DNA from: Catellatospora coxensis
GTDB lineage: Bacteria > Actinomycetota > Actinomycetes > Mycobacteriales > Micromonosporaceae
Length of the DNA: 47,414 bases
Assembly (NCBI RefSeq): GCF_016862635.1
Contig: NZ_BONI01000075.1
Location: 1-47,414 of the forward strand
Direction: 5' to 3'
Part shown: piece after piece, positions 1 to 7,498 of the stretch
Position numbering within the stretch: position 1 is the first letter of the stretch
Layout: each line of letters starts with the position of its first letter
The notes under the pieces: generated by a model
Seen by the model: the letters and a program-made list of their open reading frames with translations, nothing else
Databases searched by the model: none
What the model was told of the DNA's origin: nothing
Position numbers and translations under genes: made by a program

Positions 1-25
1 TGGCGGGCGCCCGAGGCGCCCGCCA
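1..25. terminator. Strong GC hairpin, likely terminator of the gene before the window
   Basis: Perfect 11-bp stem (1-11 pairing with 15-25) around the 3-base loop CGA. It lies at the window edge, before the antitoxin gene, so it most likely ends transcription from the left. There is no clear T-run, which is common for actinomycete terminators. Confidence 0.6.
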
Positions 26-98
26 CATCACGTTGCATGTGCTCTTGCCTGCCGGTGCAGCTGAGGCGCTTCTCGAATGCAACGCAGGTGCATAGCCT

Positions 99-116
99 GG
101 TATCGTTCGAGGTATC
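99..116. promoter_or_regulatory. Direct repeats GGTATC, possible antitoxin operator
   Basis: GGTATC occurs at 99-104 and 111-116, a 12-bp period, just upstream of the ribosome site of the antitoxin. Ribbon-helix-helix antitoxins often bind short repeats near their own promoter, so this may be the autoregulatory site. Only the repeats are seen; binding is inferred. Confidence 0.3.
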
Positions 117-133
117 AAGAGCGAGGTGAGGCG

Positions 134-385
134 ATGGGCACGACGACAGTCGGGTTCGCGGTGGCGGACGAGGACCGGGAGAAGCTCGACGAGCTGGTTC
201 GGTATTTCGGGAACGGCAACCGTTCGGCATACCTGCGCGCGACTTTGAAGATCATGGAGTCGGTCAAGCTCGCCGAGCAGTGGCGCGAACTGCAGGCCTA
301 CGGACAGCAGCGACTGGCCGAGCAGAACCTCGGCGTCGAGGACGTCGCCGAGATCACCAGGCGGGTGCTGAAGGACCGCGAGTGA
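134..385 (+). CDS. Ribbon-helix-helix-type antitoxin
   Basis: A protein of 83 residues. The N-terminal half (TTTVGFAVADEDREKLDELV, then NGNRSAYLRATLKIM) has the strand-helix-helix look of CopG/Arc DNA-binding antitoxins. The C-terminal half is helical and charged, as expected for a toxin-binding tail. The ATG at 134 is chosen because GAGGTGAG lies just upstream; an in-frame ATG at 77 has no such site and would add an unrelated extension. The stop overlaps the GTG start of the next gene (382), the tight coupling typical of toxin-antitoxin operons. The antitoxin would neutralise the PIN toxin and repress the operon. The family assignment is by pattern only. Confidence 0.75.
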   Translation: MGTTTVGFAVADEDREKLDELVRYFGNGNRSAYLRATLKIMESVKLAEQWRELQAYGQQRLAEQNLGVEDVAEITRRVLKDRE

Positions 386-885
386 TCACCCCGGTGTACG
401 TCGTCTTCGACGTCAACGTCCTGGTGGGCGCGGCTGCCGGCGGCAACAGCCCGTTCCGGTCCTGGCCGTCGCCCCCTCCCACGTCCGGCAACCCATACGC
501 GGACTGCATGGGCATCGTCGTGGACGCCCAGGAGTTCGGGTTGTGGCTGTCGCCGCACCTGCTGCGCAACGCGGCCAGGGTGCTCACCGAGGGCTTCAAG
601 TGGGCACCGGAGCAGGTCGAACTGTTCCTGTCAGTGCTTGTACAGACAGCGGAGCACAGCGGCGGTGGCGTGGTCGACCCGCCGCAGACGGTGTCGGACT
701 GCGCCGACTGGGAGGACAACCGGATCCTCGACCTGGCGGCCGAGGTCGGTGCTCTCCTGATCGTCTCCGAGGACACGGACCTCACCAGCATGTCGCCATG
801 GCGTGGCACGCCGATGCTTCGGCCGAAGGAGTTCGCGGCGAAGGTCGACGGAATGCGACGCCACGCGCGGCGCTCCCGCCACTGA
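382..885 (+). CDS. PIN-domain toxin, putative VapC-like ribonuclease
   Basis: 167 residues starting at a GTG that overlaps the antitoxin stop. It has the spaced acidic residues of PIN nucleases: VVFDVNVL near the N-terminus, DCADWEDNRILDLA in the second half, and IVSEDTDL near the C-terminus. These would hold the metal for RNA cleavage. It resembles the 'putative toxin-antitoxin system toxin component, PIN family' group more than classical short VapC (about 130 residues). It would act in the cytoplasm on RNA when free of the antitoxin. The RNA target cannot be told from sequence. Confidence 0.75.
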   Translation: MITPVYVVFDVNVLVGAAAGGNSPFRSWPSPPPTSGNPYADCMGIVVDAQEFGLWLSPHLLRNAARVLTEGFKWAPEQVELFLSVLVQTAEHSGGGVVDPPQTVSDCADWEDNRILDLAAEVGALLIVSEDTDLTSMSPWRGTPMLRPKEFAAKVDGMRRHARRSRH

Positions 886-962
886 GCCACAGGAGATCCG
901 TCGCCACCGACTCGCCCCGACTTTGACCGCTGCGGTTTCGGGGAAACTGCGGGATGGCCGCG

Positions 963-1532
963 TCAGGTGGTGGGAACGCGGCGGGTGATGGTGTGGAGGG
1001 CGAAGAGGAGGTAGCCGACCAGGAGCGGGGCGGTGACCGGGAGGACCGAGCCGAGGAGGAAGGCGATGCCGATGACGCCCGCGCAGGTGACTATCAGGGT
1101 CGGGCGGGAGAGTGCGGTGCGCAGGGCGCGGCGGTAGGTGTACCCGCGGCCCAGGAAGGGGAGGGCCAGGGCGGCCAGGCCGAGCAGGGCCACCGCCGCG
1201 ATGGCCGTCACGGCCAGCAGCACGCCGCCGCCGGGGACCAGGCCCTGGTTCAGCCAGAAGATGTTGAGGGTGAGCAGCAGCAGCGCGCCCAGCAGGACGA
1301 TCGTGGCCAGCGCGCCGGGCAGCAGCCGGCGGCCGAAGGAGCGGAGCAGGTCGCGCGGGCCGGGCCAGTGGCCGTCGGTGAAGCGCAGGTGCACGGCCTC
1401 GGCGCCGACGGCGAGGGCGGCGCCGGTCGTCACGACCGGCACCGCCGCGACGGTCACCACGATGCCGACCAGGGCGAGGTCGGCGGCGTCACGCAGGGTG
1501 TCGCGCCAGTCCGTGGTGGTCGTCGCCGTCAT
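963..1532 (-). CDS. DUF624 (YesL-like) membrane protein
   Basis: 189 residues with about five hydrophobic segments and a central basic stretch (DLLRSFGRRLLPG). This matches the YesL/DUF624 family, small membrane proteins usually encoded beside CUT1 oligosaccharide importers, including rhamnogalacturonan importers. The molecular role is unknown; a helper of the importer is the usual guess. The ATG at 1532 lies only 3 bases after the stop of the upstream permease, so it is the last gene of the transporter operon. The 77 bases to the PIN toxin gene hold no obvious strong hairpin. Confidence 0.7.
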   Translation of the reverse strand: MTATTTTDWRDTLRDAADLALVGIVVTVAAVPVVTTGAALAVGAEAVHLRFTDGHWPGPRDLLRSFGRRLLPGALATIVLLGALLLLTLNIFWLNQGLVPGGGVLLAVTAIAAVALLGLAALALPFLGRGYTYRRALRTALSRPTLIVTCAGVIGIAFLLGSVLPVTAPLLVGYLLFALHTITRRVPTT

Positions 1533-1535
1533 GTC

Positions 1536-2369
1536 TCAGCCCTTCAGTCCGCTGGTGTTGATGCCCTGGACCAGGAAGCGCTGGAAGCCCAGGAAGAACA
1601 GGAACACCGGAAGCAGGGAGAGTACCGACATGGCCAGCATCGGGCCGATGGAGGTCTGGCCGCTGGAGTCGATGAACAGGCGCAGCGCCACCGGCACGGT
1701 GTAGCTGGGCACGCTGGGCAGGTAGACCAGCTGGGTGAAGAAGTCGTTCCAGGTCCAGATGAAGGAGAAGATCGCCGTCGTGATCAGGGCAGGCCGCGAC
1801 AGCGGGAGGATGACGTGCCAGAACGTGCGGTACGGGTCACAACCGTCGATCTTGGCGGCGTCGTCGAGTTCGCGGGGGATGCCCCGCATGAACTGGACCA
1901 TGAGGAAGATGAAGAACGCCTCGGTGGCCAGCAGCTTCGGCAGGATCAGCGGCAGCGGGGTGTCGATCCACCCGAATTCGCTGAACAGCACGTACTGCGG
2001 GACGATCAGGACGTGGCCGGGCAGCAGCAGCGTCGCGATCATGAGGGCGAAGTAGCCCTTGCGTCCCCAGAACCGCAGCCGGGCGAAGGCGTACGCGGTG
2101 ACCAGGCAGGACGCCGCGTTCGCCACGACCGTGGCCAGCGAGATCAGCAGGCTGTTGCCGAAGAACCGGGCGAAGCTGACGCCGGGGATGTAGCTCCAGC
2201 CGTCGGAGTAGTTCGACCAGGTCAGTTCCTCGGGCCAGACGGAGAGGTTGCTGGTCACCTCGGTGGGCGACTTCAGCGACGAGCCCAGCACCCAGATCAG
2301 CGGGTAGAGCACGATCGCCAGCACGCCGAGCAGGGCCAGCACCCGCACCCAGCCACGTACGCGGGCCAT
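1536..2369 (-). CDS. CUT1 sugar ABC transporter permease (MalG type)
   Basis: 277 residues with six predicted membrane helices and the cytoplasmic EAA loop, here ELDDAAKIDGCDPYRTFWHV followed by ILP, which docks onto the ATPase. The C-terminal GINTSGLKG is typical of MalG-type permeases. Its ATG overlaps the stop of the partner permease by one base (ATGA), indicating translational coupling. With the binding protein and the other permease it should import an oligosaccharide. The neighbouring uronate enzymes and pectate lyases suggest oligogalacturonides or related pectin fragments; substrate is inferred from context only. No ATPase is encoded nearby. Confidence 0.9.
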   Translation of the reverse strand: MARVRGWVRVLALLGVLAIVLYPLIWVLGSSLKSPTEVTSNLSVWPEELTWSNYSDGWSYIPGVSFARFFGNSLLISLATVVANAASCLVTAYAFARLRFWGRKGYFALMIATLLLPGHVLIVPQYVLFSEFGWIDTPLPLILPKLLATEAFFIFLMVQFMRGIPRELDDAAKIDGCDPYRTFWHVILPLSRPALITTAIFSFIWTWNDFFTQLVYLPSVPSYTVPVALRLFIDSSGQTSIGPMLAMSVLSLLPVFLFFLGFQRFLVQGINTSGLKG

Positions 2370-3355
2370 CAGTTCTCTCCGTCCGAGTAGTGCACCCAGA
2401 ACTTGCCGGTGCTGAAGAAGACGATCGTGATCAGGCCGATCGCCGCCAGGAAGATCCAGGCCAGCGCGCTGGCGTAGCCCATCTCGAAGTCGGTGAAGGC
2501 CTTGTCGTAGATGTGCAGGGTGTAGAGCTTGGTCGCGCCCAGCGGACCGCCGGTGCCGTTGCTGATGACGAACGCCGAGGTGAAGCCCTGGAAGCCGTTG
2601 ATGGTCTCCAGCAGCAGGTTGAAGAAGATGACCGGCGACAGCATCGGCAGCGTGATGTGGAAGAACTGCTTGTACTTGCTGGCCCCGTCGACCTGCGCGG
2701 CCTCGTAGAGCTCGGTGGGCACCTGCTTGAGGCCCGCCAGGAAGATGACCATCGGTGCGCCGAACTGCCAGATGGTGAGCACCATCAGGGTGGCCAGCGC
2801 CCAGTCCGGGTCGTTGATCCAGTTCTTGCCCTCGATGCCGAAGATGCTCAGGCCGGCGTTGAACGCGCCCTCGCCGTTGAACATGGCGACCCAGACCAGG
2901 GCCAGCGCGACCGAGCCGCCGAGCAGCGACGGCAGGTAGAACATGCTGCGGAACAGGCCGACACCGCGGCGTTCCCGGTTGAGCAGCAGGGCCACGCCGA
3001 GCGAGGCGACCAGCTTCAGCGGGATCGCGATCAGGCCGAAGGTGAGGGTGACCCGCACCGACTGCCAGAAGGTCGGGTCGAGGGTGAAGATCTTCTCGTA
3101 GTTGTCGAAGCCGACCCACTCCACGAACTCCCAGCTCGACAGCACGTCGTAGTTGGTGAAGCTGAGGTAGAGCGAGAGCAGCATCGGGAACGCGGTGATC
3201 GCCATCAGGCCGATCAGCCACGGGGAGAGGAAGACGTAGCCCGCCAGGCCCTCGGAGCGGCGGGCGGCGTAGTTCTTCTTGCGCCGGCCGCGCGCCGGCG
3301 GCGGCGTTGCCGCCGGGACCGGGAGGGCCGGTCGGGAGGCCGTGGTGAGTGCCAC
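2369..3355 (-). CDS. CUT1 sugar ABC transporter permease (MalF type)
   Basis: 328 residues: a basic, proline-rich cytoplasmic N-terminus (about 1-37), then six membrane helices starting at LAGYVFLSPWLIGLMAITAF, and an EAA loop ELYEAAQVDGASKYKQFFHI. It pairs with the downstream permease (one-base overlap). The gap of 161 bases to the upstream binding-protein gene holds two strong hairpins that probably set the ratio of binding protein to permease. Substrate is inferred as pectin oligosaccharide from the locus. Confidence 0.9.
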   Translation of the reverse strand: MALTTASRPALPVPAATPPPARGRRKKNYAARRSEGLAGYVFLSPWLIGLMAITAFPMLLSLYLSFTNYDVLSSWEFVEWVGFDNYEKIFTLDPTFWQSVRVTLTFGLIAIPLKLVASLGVALLLNRERRGVGLFRSMFYLPSLLGGSVALALVWVAMFNGEGAFNAGLSIFGIEGKNWINDPDWALATLMVLTIWQFGAPMVIFLAGLKQVPTELYEAAQVDGASKYKQFFHITLPMLSPVIFFNLLLETINGFQGFTSAFVISNGTGGPLGATKLYTLHIYDKAFTDFEMGYASALAWIFLAAIGLITIVFFSTGKFWVHYSDGEN

Positions 3356-3401
3356 GCGCGGTCCCCTTCCAGGAACGAGATCTGCGAACTGCGGAAATGG
3401 A

Positions 3402-3443
3402 ACGGGCCCGGCCCCGGCTCGGGATCGGCCGGGCCGGGCCCGT
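3402..3443 (-). terminator. Hairpin between permease and binding-protein genes (first)
   Basis: A 13-bp GC stem (3402-3414 with 3431-3443) in the gap between the binding-protein gene and the permease genes of the leftward operon. No T-run follows. It probably acts as a partial terminator or an RNA-stabilising structure that keeps the binding protein more abundant than the permeases. Confidence 0.55.
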
Positions 3444-3460
3444 GTCCGCCGGTGGGTGAT

Positions 3461-3493
3461 CCCGGCGGCCCGCCTGTACCACGGGCCGCCGGG
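3461..3493 (-). terminator. Hairpin between permease and binding-protein genes (second)
   Basis: A perfect 12-bp stem (3461-3472 with 3482-3493) with a 9-base loop, 23 bases after the binding-protein stop codon in transcription order. Together with the hairpin at 3402-3443 it forms a tandem structure. Likely partial termination or protection of the upstream message from 3' decay. Confidence 0.6.
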
Positions 3494-3516
3494 GGAGGAG
3501 TCCCACCAGCGTCAGG

Positions 3517-4881
3517 TCACGCCAGAGCGGCGGCGGCCTCGGTGAAGAACTGCTTGGCCGCGGCCTCGGGGGTCGCCTTGCCGTAGGAAACGGTCTCGGC
3601 GATGTCGCGCAGCGTGTTGCGCAGGCCGCTGTGGCCCTTCGGCGGCGGCGCGGGGGCCGGGCCGAACTTCGGCGTGATCTCGTTCTCGAAGGCGACGGTG
3701 TCCTTCATCTTCTGGTCGGTCAGCGCGTCGGAGACGGCCTTGCGCACGTCGAGGTTGTTCGGCAGGCCCCGGTCCACGCCCAGGATCTTGCCGGCCTCCA
3801 CGTCGTTGACCAGGAAGTTGATGATGTCGGCCACCACGTCGGGAGCCTTGGTAGTGCGCGAGGCCGCCCAGTACGTCGACGCGCGCGCCCACTGGCCCTT
3901 CGGGTCACCCGGGTACGCCGTCATGCCGAGGTCGTTCTTCGTGGCCTTCTGCATCTCGGAGAGCTGGTTGGACCACATGAAGGACACGGCGGCCTTCTTG
4001 GTGACCACGAGCTGGGTGGCGACGCTGCCGGTGACGGCCTCGTGGCAGACGTCGGCGGGCGGGGTCGCGCCCTTGGTCCGGGCGTCCACCCACAGCTGGA
4101 ACCACGCGACCAGGTCCGCCTCGCTGAAGGCGATCTTGGGGCCGTCGTAGAACTCCTTGCCCTGGGCGCGCAGCCACAGCCACAGCGCCTTGTAGTCCGA
4201 GCTCGGGTCCATCAGGCCCCAGTACTTGCCGCCCGCCTTGGTGGTGACGCCGGCGCCCCAGGTGATCATCTGGTCGTACGTCCAGCCGATCTGCGGCACC
4301 TCGATGCCCAGCTCGGTCAGCTTCGTCTTGTCGTAGATGATCGCCGGGGTGTTCTCGCCGGTGGCGATGGCCACCTGCTTGCCGCCGAGCTGCCCGTACT
4401 TGGTGAGGCTCTCGGGGTGCTTGGACACGTCGATCTTCTTGTTCGCCGTGTACTTGGACAGGTCCAGGGTGACGTTGCGGCCGGCGTACTCGGCCAGGCC
4501 GTTGTCGTCGATCTGGAAGATGTCCGGCGCGTTGCCGCCGGCGGAGATGGTGGCCAGCTTGTCGTAGTAGCCGGTGAACGCCTGCCAGGTGGGCGTGATC
4601 GTGACGTTGGGGTGCTTGCTCGTGTAGAGCTTCAGCGCCTCCTCGGTCAGCTTGGCGCGGGCCTCGCCGCCCCACCAGAAGAAGGCGACGGTGACCGGGG
4701 CGTTCGGGTCGACCGCGGGCTCCTCCTCGCCGCCGCAGGCGGCCAGCAGGCCGGCCGCGGGCACGGCGATGGCCGTTCCGGCGAGTAGACGCAGCAGATG
4801 GCGGCGATTCAAGCCACCCGCCGGCAGGCTACCGTGGTGCTGCGTCGGCTCGTCGGCCGGCGCGGGTGTCGCTGGGTGCAT
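3517..4881 (-). CDS. Sugar-binding lipoprotein of CUT1 importer
   Basis: 454 residues. The N-terminus has a twin-arginine-like NRRHLLRLL, a hydrophobic stretch and the lipobox LLAAC, placing the lipidated Cys near residue 49. The mature part follows the family 1 solute-binding fold (VTVAFFWWGGEARAKLTEEA at its start; NAPDIFQIDDN). The start is set at ATG 4881 because GGGAG lies 8 bases before it; a GTG at 4890 overlaps that site. This surface protein captures the sugar for the two permeases downstream. The regulator gene ends at 4887, so the two are cotranscribed. Substrate is inferred as pectin fragments from context. Confidence 0.9.
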   Translation of the reverse strand: MHPATPAPADEPTQHHGSLPAGGLNRRHLLRLLAGTAIAVPAAGLLAACGGEEEPAVDPNAPVTVAFFWWGGEARAKLTEEALKLYTSKHPNVTITPTWQAFTGYYDKLATISAGGNAPDIFQIDDNGLAEYAGRNVTLDLSKYTANKKIDVSKHPESLTKYGQLGGKQVAIATGENTPAIIYDKTKLTELGIEVPQIGWTYDQMITWGAGVTTKAGGKYWGLMDPSSDYKALWLWLRAQGKEFYDGPKIAFSEADLVAWFQLWVDARTKGATPPADVCHEAVTGSVATQLVVTKKAAVSFMWSNQLSEMQKATKNDLGMTAYPGDPKGQWARASTYWAASRTTKAPDVVADIINFLVNDVEAGKILGVDRGLPNNLDVRKAVSDALTDQKMKDTVAFENEITPKFGPAPAPPPKGHSGLRNTLRDIAETVSYGKATPEAAAKQFFTEAAAALA

Positions 4882-4886
4882 AGCTT

Positions 4887-5933
4887 TCACTCCCTGCTCT
4901 CGGAAGCGACACCGTCAACGGGCGGTTGCTGCCGCCTGCCCGGGCCCGCAGTGCGATGCGGGCCCGGGCCTGACGAGTCGCGGATGACCAACTCGGTCTG
5001 GAGCGTTACCAGTGCGGTGGTGCGGCGGTCGTCGCCATGCTGGAGCAGCATGTCGACGGCCGCCCGTCCGGCGGCCGCCGTGGGGGTGGCCACCGTCGTC
5101 AACATGGGGCGGGTGCGGCGGCTCAGCGCGGTGTCGTCTATCCCGACGACGCTGATCTGGTCCGGCACCTTGACCCCGCGGTGGTCGAGCGCGTCGATCA
5201 GGCCGACGGCCATGAGGTCGTTGTACGCGAGCACGGCGCTGACGCCGGCCCGCAGCACGGCCTCGGCCTGGGCCGACCCGCTCTCCTCGGTGGGCGCGTT
5301 GGGTCCGAGGACCACCAGTTCGGCCCCGGCGGTGCGGGCGGCGAGGGTGGCCGCGCGGCGGATCTCGCGGTTGGTCCAGGACCCGCGCGGGCCGCCCAGC
5401 AGGGCGATCTCGCGGTGGCCCAGGCTCACCAGGTGCTCGACCGCGAGCCGGGCGCCCTGCGCGACGTCCATCACGACCGCGGGCAGGCCGGGGACCGGCC
5501 TGTTGACCACGACCAGCGGGACCTCGCGGGACAGCTGCTCGATCTGTGTGTTGCTCATGCGAGGGCTGCACAGCAGCACCCCGTCGACCTGCTTGGCGAG
5601 CGCGAGCACCAGCTCCTCCTCGACACCGGCGTCCTCGTTGGTGTCGGCGACGAAGACGTGGTAGTCGCGGCCCCGGGCGTGGCTCTCCGCCGCCTTGATG
5701 AGCGGCGGGAAGAACGGGTTGGCGATGTCCGCCACGATCAGCCCGATGTTGTGCGTGCGCCCGGTGATCAGCGCGCGGGCGGCGCGGTTGGGCCGGTAGC
5801 CCAGCTCCTCCGCCGCGGCGAGCACGTGTGCCCGGGTCTCGGCGTTCACCAACTGCGGTGCGCTGAACGCGCGGGACACGGTGGAGACGTGCACGCCACT
5901 GGCCTTGGCGACATCGCGGATAGTGGCCGGCAC
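4887..5933 (-). CDS. LacI-family regulator of the pectin/uronate locus
   Basis: 348 residues. The N-terminal helix-turn-helix reads ATIRDVAKASGVHVSTVSRA with the hinge RPNRAARAL, followed by a periplasmic-binding-protein-like effector domain (NIGLIVADIANPFFPPLIKA; final part with VVGIDDTALSRRTRP). GTG at 5933 is preferred since AAAGGAG sits 5 bases upstream; longer versions to 5975 add residues not expected in the family. It is the first gene of the leftward transport operon. TGCAAACGGTTGCG lies in its own promoter and a near-perfect palindrome lies in the divergent promoter, so autoregulation and repression of the catabolic operon are likely. The inducer is probably a uronate or oligouronide (inference). 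Confidence 0.9.
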   Translation of the reverse strand: MPATIRDVAKASGVHVSTVSRAFSAPQLVNAETRAHVLAAAEELGYRPNRAARALITGRTHNIGLIVADIANPFFPPLIKAAESHARGRDYHVFVADTNEDAGVEEELVLALAKQVDGVLLCSPRMSNTQIEQLSREVPLVVVNRPVPGLPAVVMDVAQGARLAVEHLVSLGHREIALLGGPRGSWTNREIRRAATLAARTAGAELVVLGPNAPTEESGSAQAEAVLRAGVSAVLAYNDLMAVGLIDALDHRGVKVPDQISVVGIDDTALSRRTRPMLTTVATPTAAAGRAAVDMLLQHGDDRRTTALVTLQTELVIRDSSGPGPHRTAGPGRRQQPPVDGVASESRE

Positions 5934-5986
5934 CTGCACTCCTTTGTGTACACGCGATCCTGAGACGGCTATCACGGTGGTGACCC

Positions 5987-6015
5987 ATTAATGCAAACGG
6001 TTGCGACCGTGTCAA
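5987..6015 (-). promoter_or_regulatory. Promoter of the leftward lacI-transporter operon
   Basis: On the minus strand TTGACA (6015-6010), 17 bases, then ATTAAT (5992-5987). The -35 box is a perfect match and the -10 box is fair. The operator-like TGCAAACGGTTGCG fills most of the spacer, so a bound repressor would block polymerase. The first gene starts at 5933. Confidence 0.6.
5992..6005. promoter_or_regulatory. LacI-type operator, site 1 (TGCAAACGGTTGCG)
   Basis: An imperfect palindrome TGCAAAC/GGTTGCG inside the leftward promoter. It shares TGCAAACGNTTG with sites at 6143-6156 and 12816-12829. The central CG dyad is the usual LacI-family operator layout. The likely binder is the regulator encoded next door. 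Confidence 0.7.
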
Positions 6016-6109
6016 CGGTCGAAGATGTCGATCTGGTTTCGACAGTGGACCTTGGCGGTGCCGGTAGCCGGAAAATTCCGGACAATCAAGGCGGATTCTG
6101 GGCCAGCCA

Positions 6110-6138
6110 TTGACGCGATAGGACCGCGATGGTTAGTT
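6110..6138 (+). promoter_or_regulatory. Promoter of the rightward uronate operon
   Basis: TTGACG (6110-6115), 17 bases, TTAGTT (6133-6138) on the plus strand. The predicted transcription start near 6145 falls within the operator at 6142-6157. The first gene begins at 6181. Confidence 0.6.
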
Positions 6139-6141
6139 CTG

Positions 6142-6157
6142 CTGCAAACGTTTGTAG
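6142..6157. promoter_or_regulatory. LacI-type operator, site 2 (CTGCAAACGTTTGTAG)
   Basis: A 16-base near-perfect palindrome with central ACGT, directly after the -10 box of the rightward promoter, a position expected to give strong repression. It shares its core with the sites at 5992 and 12816. Confidence 0.75.
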
Positions 6158-6180
6158 TCGCATGAGGCCCAGGAGGCCGG

Positions 6181-7494
6181 ATGACCACGCGGTACGCGAT
6201 CGTGGGGACCGGGGCTCGAGCGCAGATGTTCGCCCAGGCCCTCACCAGGCACGGCGAACTCGTCGCACTCGCCGACGTCAACCCCGCCCGGATCGCCGCC
6301 CAGCAGCGCCGCCTGCAGGCGGCGGGCGCCCCGCCCGCCACGGCCTACGACGCCGGCGACGTGCCGGCGATGCTGCGGAAGGAACGCGTCGACACCCTCG
6401 TGGTGTGCAGCGTCGACGCCACGCACGACGAGTACATCGTCGCGGCGCTGGACGCGGGGTGCTCCGTGGTGACGGAGAAGCCGATGACCGTGGACGTGCC
6501 CAAGTGCCGGCGCATCCTGGAGGCGGTGCGGCGCAACGACGGCAAGGTCGGGGTCGCCTTCAACTACCGCTTCCACCCGGTGCACGAGCAGGTCAAGACG
6601 CTGCTGGCCGAGGGCGCGATCGGCGAGATCGGCTCGGTGCACTTCGAGTGGCTGCTCGACGTGCGCCACGGCGCGGACTACTTCCGCCGCTGGCACCGCG
6701 ACCGGGCCAACTCCGGCGGCCTGCTGGTGCACAAGGCCACCCACCATTTCGACCTGGTCAACTGGTGGCTGAACAGCACGCCGGTGCGGGTCACCGCCGA
6801 GGGCCGGCTGTTCCTGTACGGCGAGAACGGCGCCCGCCACGGCTACGCCCGCGACTACGCCCGCGCCCACGGCGCGCAGGCCGCCCAGGGTGACCCGTTC
6901 GCGCTGCACCTGGCCGACAACCCGAACCTGGCCGAGCTCTACCTGGATGCCGAGTCCCACGACGGGTACCACCGGGACGTGAACGTGTTCGCGCCCGGCA
7001 CCGACATCGAGGACGACATGGCGGTCCTGGTCCGCTATGCCAGCGGCGCGACCATGTCGTACCACCTCACGGCGTACTCGCCCTGGGAGGGTTACCGGAT
7101 CGCCTTCAACGGCAGCCGGGGCCGCCTGGAGCTGGACATCGTCGAGTCCGACCACGTCGCGCCCGGGGTGGCCGGCGCGGTCAAGGGCCACTCGGCCGCG
7201 CTGCACGGCGTCGAGGCGGCCGCCGAGTCCGGCAGCGTCTCGCTGCGGCTGCGCCGGTACTGGGAGCCGCCGGTCGAGGTGCCGGTGGCGGCGTACGACC
7301 GGCAGGGCCACGGCGGCGCGGACGTACGCATGACCGGGGTGCTCTTCGGCGGCGACGCCGACCCGCTGCACCGGTCCGCGACGGCGCTCGACGGCGCGCG
7401 CTCGCTGCTGACCGGCCTGGCCGCGAACGCGTCGATCGCCTCCGGGCGCAGCGTGGACGTGGCGGAACTGCTCGACATCTCGGAATGGGAGTGA
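6181..7494 (+). CDS. Gfo/Idh/MocA-family oxidoreductase
   Basis: 437 residues. The N-terminal NAD(P)-binding Rossmann fold starts YAIVGTGARAQMFAQAL. The family motif EKP is at about 99-101 (TEKPM), with the substrate-domain stretch GGLLVHKATHHFDLVNWW further on. It probably oxidises or reduces a sugar or uronate at C1-C3; the exact reaction is not readable from motifs. It is the first gene of the rightward operon under the LacI-type operator, 4 bases before uxaC, so a uronate-related substrate is likely. A second, shorter family member lies at 11713. Confidence 0.85.
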   Translation: MTTRYAIVGTGARAQMFAQALTRHGELVALADVNPARIAAQQRRLQAAGAPPATAYDAGDVPAMLRKERVDTLVVCSVDATHDEYIVAALDAGCSVVTEKPMTVDVPKCRRILEAVRRNDGKVGVAFNYRFHPVHEQVKTLLAEGAIGEIGSVHFEWLLDVRHGADYFRRWHRDRANSGGLLVHKATHHFDLVNWWLNSTPVRVTAEGRLFLYGENGARHGYARDYARAHGAQAAQGDPFALHLADNPNLAELYLDAESHDGYHRDVNVFAPGTDIEDDMAVLVRYASGATMSYHLTAYSPWEGYRIAFNGSRGRLELDIVESDHVAPGVAGAVKGHSAALHGVEAAAESGSVSLRLRRYWEPPVEVPVAAYDRQGHGGADVRMTGVLFGGDADPLHRSATALDGARSLLTGLAANASIASGRSVDVAELLDISEWE

Positions 7495-7498
7495 CCAC

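Noticed and set aside
954-2390. Open frame of 478 codons opposite the permease and DUF624 genes
   Set aside because: The translation is rich in Glu/Gln/Gly/Arg without any domain, and the opposite strand has clear transporter proteins.
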